This document shows positions 39,273 through 47,510 of a DNA stretch of 64,000 bases, in pieces. Both the position numbers and the translations under genes were made by a program. Every line of letters begins with the position of its first letter. Position 1 is the first letter of the stretch. The DNA comes from a virus, in the IMG/VR virus record IMGVR_UViG_3300001681_000071, positions 1-64,000 of that record, one strand, 5' to 3'. Under the pieces are notes generated by a model. It did no database searches, was not told the DNA's origin, and was given only the letters and a program-made list of their open reading frames with translations.

Positions 39273-39698
39273 CTATTTTCCTATATAAACAATGTCAGGA
39301 TTTGGGTCAGGTGCATTTTCCCATTTACGGATATTTTTATTGGCCTCAAACTCCCTGATCTCTTTAAGAGTTGTTGTTCCTCCATTGTCTTCAAAAAACT
39401 TTTCCAATTCAAAGGAACTTCCCCTCATAGAAACAAGAAGAACAAAAGAACCGTCTGCTTCAGAATTCATTTTCTCTACCCATGTTTTCATAAAATTATA
39501 GTTAATCCAATTTGTGGCACCATAATCTAATCCGACATGCAGCGTTCGTGGCTCTGAGATAACCATTCCTCCATTTGAGCCAATACACTTATAGATTGTA
39601 AGATTTACATCGTATAGTACGAATAGCAGTTCTTTATTCTCTAAGAAGTCGAATTCTGCATGAATCGCATTGCTTAGTTTTATTCGTTTAGCTATCAT
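39273..39698 (-). CDS. Unknown 141-residue protein
   Basis: An alpha/beta protein with no recognised motif. Its ATG lies immediately after the stop of the upstream gene (39699). It ends ~90 bases before the YkuD-like gene. Confidence 0.76.
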   Translation of the reverse strand: MIAKRIKLSNAIHAEFDFLENKELLFVLYDVNLTIYKCIGSNGGMVISEPRTLHVGLDYGATNWINYNFMKTWVEKMNSEADGSFVLLVSMRGSSFELEKFFEDNGGTTTLKEIREFEANKNIRKWENAPDPNPDIVYIGK

Positions 39699-39911
39699 CT
39701 ATCTCTTCTTCATAGCTATCAAATCTTCTGGATCTTCCCAACTCAGACCAGTAAAGGACCAAAGAACAACTATATGATCTCCGTCTATTTTCTCTACTGC
39801 GCCTGTCTCTGTTTCTTCTTCGATTTTTAGATAAGCGTCCTCTTTGATCTCCTTTATCCATTCGGCACTTCTCTTTACTTTTTCTCCTATGAGAATGTCG
39901 GCTATCTTCAT
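39699..39911 (-). CDS. Unknown 70-residue protein
   Basis: A small acidic/basic mixed protein with a beta-rich C-terminal half ending in the 'LSWEDPEDLIAMKKR' stretch. Starts with a four-base ATGA overlap on the upstream gene's stop, which selects this frame over another open one. Similar short SH3-like proteins occur in phages; family uncertain. Confidence 0.72.
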   Translation of the reverse strand: MKIADILIGEKVKRSAEWIKEIKEDAYLKIEEETETGAVEKIDGDHIVVLWSFTGLSWEDPEDLIAMKKR

Positions 39912-40723
39912 CTGTTATCCCCACTATTCTCAAGCGGCTGAACTGGAACAAAATTGGTATACAGAACATATTCTTTATAAGAATTCATTAGCTCTTCGTA
40001 ATCAAAATGGTTTCCACAAACATCTGCGAACGAGATCATAACAGAAGATTGGTCAATCCTTGTAACGTCACCGTTATAAGTGAATAGATGCTTATAAACT
40101 TTGACCTTTCCACTTATAAAGTCCAAACCCAATTCCGTTGGTTTCCATAGCCCTGTCATGCGCTTTTTCCTGGTTTTATCGCGGTTGGTAACAGCCAATC
40201 CCCACCAAGCTAGAGCCGGGTAGTCCCTTGAAGAGAATTCACAGTCTTTGTAGTGAATCCAGCCATCATTATCATCAACATGGCCCATTATATTCTCCAT
40301 ATACTTCTTAGTTAATGAGCCGAGAAATTTGGCACTATTGCTGCTTAGTGACCTTCTGTATTCCTTCACATGTTGGTCACAGCATGGACAAACAGTTCCT
40401 TTAATCCTTGTAGTTATCAAGTCACTTCTTGCGGAACGTATAAGCTCACTCCTAAGTTCAAACTCAGATATAATTCCTGTCTTATGAAGACCCAGAAAGA
40501 ACAAGAATTCATCCTCACTGTTTTTGAAAACATGGGGGTTCTTTTCCATTACTTGTGTAAATCGTGCCAACCATTGTTTGACTTTCTGCTTTTTAGGTGG
40601 CGGAATCTTGGGTGTATAGCCGGGACGATGCCCGATTTGCGCTGATGGCTTGCAAACATCTATAAAAAACATGACCTTCCTCACATCATCCGGTGTAAGG
40701 AAGCTAAATCTATCGTGGTTCAT
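39908..40723 (-). CDS. Zinc-containing conserved phage protein
   Basis: The 271-residue protein has a central 'CPCCDQHVKEYRRSLSS' zinc-type motif, followed by WIHYKDCEF, 'YPALAWWGLA' and a beta-rich C-terminus. I recall this plan (CxxCGQ.VK.YRR...YW GL) as a conserved phage/prophage protein without a function. N-terminal 100 residues are basic and helical. It is co-transcribed with the HTH regulator upstream. Confidence 0.76.
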   Translation of the reverse strand: MNHDRFSFLTPDDVRKVMFFIDVCKPSAQIGHRPGYTPKIPPPKKQKVKQWLARFTQVMEKNPHVFKNSEDEFLFFLGLHKTGIISEFELRSELIRSARSDLITTRIKGTVCPCCDQHVKEYRRSLSSNSAKFLGSLTKKYMENIMGHVDDNDGWIHYKDCEFSSRDYPALAWWGLAVTNRDKTRKKRMTGLWKPTELGLDFISGKVKVYKHLFTYNGDVTRIDQSSVMISFADVCGNHFDYEELMNSYKEYVLYTNFVPVQPLENSGDNR

Positions 40724-40738
40724 TGTGGTCCTTTGGTT

Positions 40739-41074
40739 TTATTGTTCGTTTTCCCCGTCAAGTATGTCTTGAAGTGAATCTACTGGAATACACACAACGC
40801 CATCGCCATGAATGGCAAGAGCCAGGTCTAACTCATAGCATAGTCTGATAATGGCCCATAACGGGGCAGAGCGACCTGTCGGGCTATTATTTGCGTAAGC
40901 AGCGCAAGCTTGCGGTGTAATCTCTAAAATTTCAGCCAAAGCAGAGGCAGTTCTTCCTGTTTTGAATTGCCATCTTTTCCGCAGTTCTCTAAACAAGTCC
41001 TTACGGGGCAAATCATTGTTCTTCGTGCCATAATAAGGAGCTTTTTCCTCTTCATTTGTAGCTATCGACGACAT
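40739..41074 (-). CDS. HTH (Cro/C1-type) regulator
   Basis: The 111-residue protein contains a helix-turn-helix-like segment, SALAEILEITPQACAAYANN (residues ~44-63), followed by LWAIIRLCYEL. AGGAG lies six bases before the ATG. It sits just behind a promoter with an inverted repeat around the -10 (41100-41140), so autoregulation is likely. Confidence 0.72.
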   Translation of the reverse strand: MSSIATNEEEKAPYYGTKNNDLPRKDLFRELRKRWQFKTGRTASALAEILEITPQACAAYANNSPTGRSAPLWAIIRLCYELDLALAIHGDGVVCIPVDSLQDILDGENEQ

Positions 41075-41099
41075 TCTAACTCCTAAAAAAAACTAGACT

Positions 41100-41146
41100 C
41101 GTACAGACATAGTATAGCACATTATTACACGGTCTGTGTTACAAAT
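41100..41146 (-). promoter_or_regulatory. Leftward promoter with operator-like dyad
   Basis: Read leftward, TGCTATACT gives an extended -10 (plus-strand 41111-41116 reads AGTATA). Half-sites ACAGAC (41103-41108) and GTCTGT (41132-41137) flank it. The HTH gene starts ~30 bases downstream. The dyad probably binds that regulator. Confidence 0.6.
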
Positions 41147-41199
41147 CAAGCCAATTCAGTAAGATAATTTACTTCCGATAGAATATATTTGGCGACAAT

Positions 41200-42612
41200 T
41201 TAAACAGTTGGTGCCTGACTTTTATAAGGGTGTGTGGGTTGCAATAGCCCCTGAAGTCCGTATCGCCAAGCCAAGTATCCTTCAAACTTCTGCCTATCTG
41301 GTATAGACAATTCACCACGAACAAGTATAACCTCCGCAATTCGTCCCTCAAATCTCGTTGTTGAGCTACCAATCCCCATATACAACGCATCTGCATTATC
41401 TGCCCCAACGGGAGCGGTTGTAAAATTACCGTATTGACTACCATTACGCCAAAATCCAAACTTCTGTGCTGTTACGGTACTATCTTTATTGGTGACAATT
41501 CCTTGAAGTTGGAATGTGCCAAGAGAAGTGGCGTTATCACTACTTGTCTCTTTATCACTACCCCCTGTTCCCCATCTGTATTGCAAACATTCATCATTGA
41601 CACCCCCATTATCATAGATCGAAGCCTCATAACTGTCTCCTTTCCATACTATCCCACTTCTTAACGGTGCTACTGAGCCAGGAGAAGCCCATGCGTCGTT
41701 CTTTGCCACCCATAAAACGCTAAGACCAGTGGAATTAAGGTCAAGTGAAGTGGAATCAATAGCCGTAAGAAAGGAAGCTAAACCATCAAATTCAATAGCC
41801 GGTAATGAGTTTACCGCATTTGAAATGTATTCTGGCCTAGAACCAGGAACGGCTTGAGAAAGATCATTACTATAGGCTGTATTATCCGTCCAAGCAGAAA
41901 CACGATCTTTACCATCTACAGACACTGTAGTTACATTTGCGGCATCAGCTCTCCACCAAGCAGCAAGTGTTCCAGTAAAGTCTCCGGGTGCCCACAATGC
42001 GGGAGACTCACCCGTTGCGGTGTATTCATACGTTGTAAAGTTATCAATATATGTAGTCCCGCTTTCAATATGCATACCGGGCTGACCAGTTACAAGCCTC
42101 TCCGCTGTAGTGTCACCAGTATTTATGACCACTTCTTCATCAATCAATAATTGCAGTGTGACTTGGGTTGTTCCATAACAGCGGAATTCCATGGTGTGCT
42201 TAGAGCCAACCGAAGTAGCATCAGAAGAGATAGAAGAAGCAGCAATAGTTAAATCTACGTCATCAATCCTTCTAACAATCTTAAACGAAGCGTCAGAATT
42301 ATCAAACCCTCCAAAGTACCCATACTTGGCACTATTCAAGCCAGCACTGGAACTTGTGAACGTATGCGTTCTAGCCATAAGCGATAGATTTCCAGCAGTA
42401 AACAAAGCGGTATTAGAAGGCCAAGCATATTCAATCTGAACCGAGTAATGGTCTTTAGCCCAAGCTGTAGAGGTATTTAGATAAGTGGACAGGTAGTCTT
42501 CATTCGTTGCCGAAACTCCGGAGCTACCCACCAGAACCTTGCCGGTCAGGACACCAGTTGGGTCATCTATGGTTCCCCATCCACCAATACCATGCCAATT
42601 GCTCTTAGCCAT
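41200..42612 (-). CDS. Tail-tip/fibre protein with concanavalin-A-like domains
   Basis: The ~470-residue protein (ATG 42612; a longer start exists) has two beta-sandwich-like halves. The first (~50-205) is a LamG-type jelly roll with HTMEFRCYG and 'VTLQLLIDEEVV'. The second (~215-460) has GTLAAWWRADA, IEFDGLASFL and AEVILVRGELS, typical of phage and bacterial carbohydrate-binding LamG/ConA domains. As the last tail gene, it is a likely receptor-binding protein. Confidence 0.75.
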   Translation of the reverse strand: MAKSNWHGIGGWGTIDDPTGVLTGKVLVGSSGVSATNEDYLSTYLNTSTAWAKDHYSVQIEYAWPSNTALFTAGNLSLMARTHTFTSSSAGLNSAKYGYFGGFDNSDASFKIVRRIDDVDLTIAASSISSDATSVGSKHTMEFRCYGTTQVTLQLLIDEEVVINTGDTTAERLVTGQPGMHIESGTTYIDNFTTYEYTATGESPALWAPGDFTGTLAAWWRADAANVTTVSVDGKDRVSAWTDNTAYSNDLSQAVPGSRPEYISNAVNSLPAIEFDGLASFLTAIDSTSLDLNSTGLSVLWVAKNDAWASPGSVAPLRSGIVWKGDSYEASIYDNGGVNDECLQYRWGTGGSDKETSSDNATSLGTFQLQGIVTNKDSTVTAQKFGFWRNGSQYGNFTTAPVGADNADALYMGIGSSTTRFEGRIAEVILVRGELSIPDRQKFEGYLAWRYGLQGLLQPTHPYKSQAPTV

Positions 42613-42674
42613 TTTAGACTCCAAACTTTATTTGAAAGTATATCCTTTTGTTTTCCAATTCACACACGCCAATC

Positions 42675-42911
42675 TCAATGTTTGCTATCCTTCCCCTTTT
42701 TCTTCCCGGCTTTTGGATTTGTTTTTTCCCCAACATAAATCTTGTCTACGCATTCCGACCATATCAGAATGTACTTAGCAGTAGTATTGGGAACAATATT
42801 ATCAACCACACCATACGGAAGATCCAAGCGTAGCATATCTGTTGTAGGGCATTTAGAATACCCCTGGCACACTATGGCTGAACCACCTTTAAGGTAAACA
42901 ACGACCATCAT
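42675..42911 (-). CDS. Unknown 78-residue protein
   Basis: A small beta-rich protein with three Cys and a very basic Gly/Lys C-terminal tail. It lies between two tail-fibre genes and could be a fibre chaperone or structural part (inference). Confidence 0.68.
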   Translation of the reverse strand: MMVVVYLKGGSAIVCQGYSKCPTTDMLRLDLPYGVVDNIVPNTTAKYILIWSECVDKIYVGEKTNPKAGKKKGKDSKH

Positions 42912-42924
42912 TTCATTTTAATAA

Positions 42925-44685
42925 TTATGTTTTAACAATGTCATACACGAACAGTAAGACTTCCGTATTTAGATCACCACCAGATCCGCCAAATGTAACA
43001 GTTGTAGTGCCAAGGGAACTTGCAACAGTATATTCTGAGGAATCTACCGGACCAGAAGCAACCAGCTTGCAGAAAACACCGTTCACGAACGCCATCACAC
43101 TATTAACATCTACAGTATCCGTAAGAAGTGCATATGCGAGATTAGCATTACCCACCGTTGCCTCTTGCTTTCTTTTAATTCCCATCTTGACATAAGTGAC
43201 AGCATTATTAGCCAGTTTGGCTGTGCTAACAGACCCATCTGCGAGACTACTTCCACCAGTAAACTGAGAGAATCCCATGGCAGTTGTACCAACAGTTACA
43301 GTGCTATCATTAGTTGAGATGAAGCCCTGATCTGCACCGGCTGTTCCTTCACGAACGAAAACAGCCCCACCGATAATCTTAGCGGAGGTATCGAAATCGG
43401 TGGCTCGTGTCAAAATAAACGCAGCACCCACCGCGCCAGCATTGGTAACTACATAAATACCGTTTCTTAGAGCGTTACCAGCAGTTTCATTCTTAATCAA
43501 TACACGAGTTGTTCCAGCGACAAAAGCAGTAACAGCATCAATTGTAAGTGTTCCACTTGCATTGGCTGTAATGGTCGCTCCAACCCCACTGGCTCCGTTA
43601 GCGTAGGTATTTGCCGGTAACACGGCAGCAGTTGCACATTTCACTGAATCTTTCCAGTGTACTCCAGTAAGTAGTGAAGCCACATATCCGACTGTTGCAA
43701 CATCATTATCATTAGGAGATGCGGAGGGAGTTGGGGAACGAAGGTATGTTGCCCCAGAGAGATCCCAATTCTGACCAGAAATGTTCAGGTTTCCGGAAGT
43801 GATAGCAGCAGTGGCAATCTTTCCCGCTGTAACAGCACTACCACTAATCCTATCTGCCGTTACACAGTTATCGGCTAATTCTCCACCAGTAACACAGTTT
43901 GCTGCTAGTTCGGAAGTACCAACAGCACCAGTGCCAATGCCAGCAGCAAGAACCGCGCCAGCGGCTATCTGAGTTGATGTAACCGCTCCAGTAGCGAGTT
44001 GAACGTTTGTGATTGTAGCATTTACAATCTTTGCTGCTGTTATTGTAGTGTTTGCAATCTGGGTGGCTGTGATTGTAGCATTTGCAATCTTTGCTGCTGT
44101 TATTGTAGTATTAGCGATCTGAGTGTCTGTAATTGTAGTATTCGCAATCTGACCGGCTGTGATTGTAAGGTTTGCGATCTTTGCTGATGTGACAGCTAAG
44201 TTATTGATAGCATCGGTGCCAACCGCACTACTAGCAATACTAGCAGCGATAACCGCGCCAGCACCAAGCTTCGTTGAAGTTACAGCACCAGTGGCAAGTT
44301 CGGTTGCTGTGATCGTAGTAGCTGCTATCTGCGCAGATGTGACTGTATTATCTGCTATCTGTCCGGCTGTAACTGTCTTATTCGCAAGCTGCGTGGATGT
44401 GATTGTATTATTCGCAATCTGCGTAGCTGTGATTGTAAGATTTGCGATCTTACCACCTGTGACAGCTAGGTTATTGATTGCAAGAGTGCCAACGGCATTA
44501 TTAGCAATACCAGCAGCGACAACTGCGCCATTCGCAAGCTTCGTTGAAGTTACAGCGCCAGTGGCAATAGCATCAGCAACAACGGCATCATCTGCCAGTT
44601 CGGCTGATCCTACTGCATTGGAGGCAATTAAAGCCTGAGTGACTGCATTATTCTTAATCTGGAAGGTGCTAAGTTGAATAGCCAT
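42925..44685 (-). CDS. Tail-fibre protein with long Ile-Ala-Asn/Thr-Ile-Thr repeats
   Basis: In the 586-residue protein, residues ~5-300 consist of near-identical units (TITATQIANN, TITAAKIANA and similar; 7-10 residue period). Such repeats form beta-helical or triple-stranded fibre shafts in phage tail fibres. Residues ~310-586 form a globular end (beta-rich), with GFISTND, VTYVKMG and an FVYDIV end. The matching DNA repeats at about 43,900-44,660 make a recombination-prone region. Confidence 0.85.
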   Translation of the reverse strand: MAIQLSTFQIKNNAVTQALIASNAVGSAELADDAVVADAIATGAVTSTKLANGAVVAAGIANNAVGTLAINNLAVTGGKIANLTITATQIANNTITSTQLANKTVTAGQIADNTVTSAQIAATTITATELATGAVTSTKLGAGAVIAASIASSAVGTDAINNLAVTSAKIANLTITAGQIANTTITDTQIANTTITAAKIANATITATQIANTTITAAKIVNATITNVQLATGAVTSTQIAAGAVLAAGIGTGAVGTSELAANCVTGGELADNCVTADRISGSAVTAGKIATAAITSGNLNISGQNWDLSGATYLRSPTPSASPNDNDVATVGYVASLLTGVHWKDSVKCATAAVLPANTYANGASGVGATITANASGTLTIDAVTAFVAGTTRVLIKNETAGNALRNGIYVVTNAGAVGAAFILTRATDFDTSAKIIGGAVFVREGTAGADQGFISTNDSTVTVGTTAMGFSQFTGGSSLADGSVSTAKLANNAVTYVKMGIKRKQEATVGNANLAYALLTDTVDVNSVMAFVNGVFCKLVASGPVDSSEYTVASSLGTTTVTFGGSGGDLNTEVLLFVYDIVKT

Positions 44686-44777
44686 GGTATTCCCCGGTGT
44701 AAATCATTCATTCAATGAATTATTATCACATATAATCGTCATGCCCACTCAATATGTAGAATCTCAACAACTTGTTG

Positions 44778-45830
44778 TTAGACAAGCTCTTGGTAGTCCA
44801 CGAGCAATTCATCTCCAAAAGCCGGTAAAAAGGTGGTCGTAAAAGTGGTGTTATTATTTATTATGATCTCTGGCGAAGCTCCAGAAGAACTCTGGCGTAC
44901 ACCGTTCCAATATACATGTATTGGGCAATCGGCTCTAAAACTCTGCGTTGTTGTAAACGAAGTGGCTATTCCATCGGCTTGTGCGCTAAGGTTCTCCGTT
45001 TCAATACTACAATTCGCAGTAACAGAGCCAGGAATACTTGGAGCTACGCCTTCTGACCATAAATCTCCGCCAAAGCCTTCAATACCCATGGGAACTATTG
45101 TCTGAGGTTCTTGTAGCTTATTGGATGCGACGGTCCATTCCACGCTTGTGCCAGCATACCAATTCTCAACACTGGCTTCTGGGGATCCGCTTATATTCTC
45201 TTGTATGAAATTGCTGTACGAGATCGTTGTAGCGGTTCCGGCATACCATTCTGTATAGCCTTTTGTACTATTGAAGAATTCAACCCCTTGGTTATTAGAT
45301 GTTCTCCACCCCAAACCACTATTGCTAACTATCTTCACGCTCTCAAAAACTGGAGTTCCAGTGGTAATGGCGTATGTTCTTGCCTGTGCCACCCGATCCT
45401 GTTGGCTGTTAGAGCTATTCATGCTAAACCTTTTAGACCATGCAGCAAGTGTAAGTGGTGTCGTAGAAGTCGCTATGTCCACCTTTGAGGTATAAGAATC
45501 AGTAACAAGCACCAACCACTCATAATCGTCCCTAATCAATGTAAAGTCCTCAACCCGACCCATTGGGGTGGACTTACGAAGAATAAACGAGCCTTCGCCA
45601 TTTGTTCTATCGTTTGCAAGAAACATTAACGCTTCCATAGTTGTTGCCGGATCTACGATTGTAGAAGACAACGAATCGTACTCTACAAGAGACAATGAAT
45701 CGAATGACGTTCCACCATCAGGATTTCGTATATCAGGAGGAAGCACTTGTTTTAAACTGTCTTTCAGGCCATCAAACACAGAGTTTAGTTCTGCTGCCGT
45801 GTAATCCTCTCTATCTTGTGTAAGTGCCAT
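44778..45830 (-). CDS. Tail fibre/baseplate-associated protein
   Basis: The 350-residue protein has a helical N-terminus followed by beta-rich segments with Ser/Thr-rich strands. A C-terminal region (residues ~275-350) has VYWNGVRQ...NNTTFTTTF...DELLVDYQEL, a pattern shared by phage fibre attachment domains. It lies between the hub and shaft-fibre genes. Confidence 0.75.
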   Translation of the reverse strand: MALTQDREDYTAAELNSVFDGLKDSLKQVLPPDIRNPDGGTSFDSLSLVEYDSLSSTIVDPATTMEALMFLANDRTNGEGSFILRKSTPMGRVEDFTLIRDDYEWLVLVTDSYTSKVDIATSTTPLTLAAWSKRFSMNSSNSQQDRVAQARTYAITTGTPVFESVKIVSNSGLGWRTSNNQGVEFFNSTKGYTEWYAGTATTISYSNFIQENISGSPEASVENWYAGTSVEWTVASNKLQEPQTIVPMGIEGFGGDLWSEGVAPSIPGSVTANCSIETENLSAQADGIATSFTTTQSFRADCPIHVYWNGVRQSSSGASPEIIINNNTTFTTTFLPAFGDELLVDYQELV

Positions 45831-45839
45831 CTTATAATC

Positions 45840-47510
45840 CTATGCTATACGGTCATACAACAACCACATCCTCAAACCTATAACAAGCCTACCACGTTGA
45901 TACTCAATCTTCTCTATTGTGGATTTAATCTCGGAAAGACCTAATTTTTCGTCAGTAATCTTTACATTATCTCCCAATTGAACCATAAACATCAATGCCG
46001 GAGATCCTTCGTATTCTACATAATAAGATGGAAGACTAAAATGAGATGCCAGCCAATCAGCAACGTATTGGGCGGTAGCATCATCATGGATAATCACACT
46101 TTCTAACGGTTCTCTTTCTCTAAGACCCAATCGGCTTTCTGAAATTTTGCAAAACACATTGTTCGATGAATTGACCGTTATAATCTTTTCATGGTTATTG
46201 GTAATACCGTTAAATGAATATTTCAGAACATATGAATTGTAAATGTCTTCTTTAGAGGACTCTTGTACGGAAGAGGCCCTATCATACAAGAGATTTTGTC
46301 CAACTATCAGTTCCTCAACATACACAGGGCTACTTCTATTTGTAAATACAGGCCCATAACCACGACCACTGTAGGCCATACTAATCATTGGAAAACTACT
46401 ACATATTGTGGACTCGATATAATCTATCGCTGTAGCTATATCGTTCTCTCCGCTGGCGTTTATCAGCAATTGTGCCAGTAATGTCGGACATTTCGTCTTG
46501 GCTCTTGAAAAAAGGTTCTCGTCTACACCAACAGGGCCATATAAAGTCATTGTCCGTATAATATCTTCTATTAATTCAATAACAATTCTCTCTGACCCAT
46601 CAGAGCGTTCAACATAAACGTAGACCGATACATCTTTGTAGTAGCTATGGCTTTGGTTTAGAATGCTAACTTCCAGATACTTTATTCCATTAGCCGAGAA
46701 AGCATCACTAACAGTTACGATATTGAGAACCTGTGGAAGCTCTTCTCCATCAACAAAAACAGTCGTTACTCGATGTTGGTGCCCTAAACAAACAACAAAT
46801 TTATGTTGATACGAGCCAGTTGATAGGTCTTCTCTAAGAACACCAATACATGGCACACCAGAAGTATTTCTGTCCATTACAATTGGGAATCTAAACCCAA
46901 TGGAATCTTCTGGTATTGATGCTCCTTTAGTATAATTTCCGAAGGAATTTTCGTCACAGATGTATTGTGGCTGGATCTTATCAAATGTTATCTTTGGATC
47001 AATAACATCAAATTCCAATGGCTCATCACTTGTGCCAAAGACCACACCACCAGACATATCTCCTTTCAACAAAACGTAACGAGACTCATATTCTCCATCT
47101 GGTATTTGCAAACTTATCTCAGCAAACCCAGTTATTAAATCACCACCAAGAACAACCGCCATTGGATCAAGCGTCCTGGCATCAATACTAACAACAAAAG
47201 AACGCTGAGATGCAGCACCAGAACCCAATGTGTAGGAAGAGCTTATGGTTGGCTCTGCTATGAGCTTAGGCGCATAATAGTGACTTTTTGAGTTCTTATC
47301 TATCGTTGAAATGCTATCGGTTGCGACTGAAATTCTATGACCGTTCCCGAAAACAAAATCCATAGTCATGACAACATTGGTCATGCCGGGGTCTTTCGTT
47401 ATAATATCTAACCAATAAGAATTGATGACATTTACTGAAAAAACACGATTAAACACAATAGATCGCAAGTCTCTAAAACTATAGACCCCACCAGCACTAG
47501 TAACCGTCAT
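45840..47510 (-). CDS. Tail hub / baseplate-like protein
   Basis: The 556-residue protein is beta-rich. Its C-terminal part ('DATAQYVADWLASHFSLPSY', VQLGDNVKITD, LGLSEIKSTIEKI) matches the repeated pattern of phage tail hub/Tal-type proteins, where such modules form the barrel at the tail tip. It is directly downstream of the 1337-residue tail protein. Confidence 0.75.
   Translation of the reverse strand: MTVTSAGGVYSFRDLRSIVFNRVFSVNVINSYWLDIITKDPGMTNVVMTMDFVFGNGHRISVATDSISTIDKNSKSHYYAPKLIAEPTISSSYTLGSGAASQRSFVVSIDARTLDPMAVVLGGDLITGFAEISLQIPDGEYESRYVLLKGDMSGGVVFGTSDEPLEFDVIDPKITFDKIQPQYICDENSFGNYTKGASIPEDSIGFRFPIVMDRNTSGVPCIGVLREDLSTGSYQHKFVVCLGHQHRVTTVFVDGEELPQVLNIVTVSDAFSANGIKYLEVSILNQSHSYYKDVSVYVYVERSDGSERIVIELIEDIIRTMTLYGPVGVDENLFSRAKTKCPTLLAQLLINASGENDIATAIDYIESTICSSFPMISMAYSGRGYGPVFTNRSSPVYVEELIVGQNLLYDRASSVQESSKEDIYNSYVLKYSFNGITNNHEKIITVNSSNNVFCKISESRLGLREREPLESVIIHDDATAQYVADWLASHFSLPSYYVEYEGSPALMFMVQLGDNVKITDEKLGLSEIKSTIEKIEYQRGRLVIGLRMWLLYDRIA

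Noticed and set aside
42938-43195. Rightward ORF opposite the tail-fibre C-terminus
   Set aside because: Shadow of the fibre gene; no start context.
43960-44640. Regular repeats that look like a CRISPR array
   Set aside because: The repeats are in frame in a fibre gene, vary at third positions and have no unique spacers.
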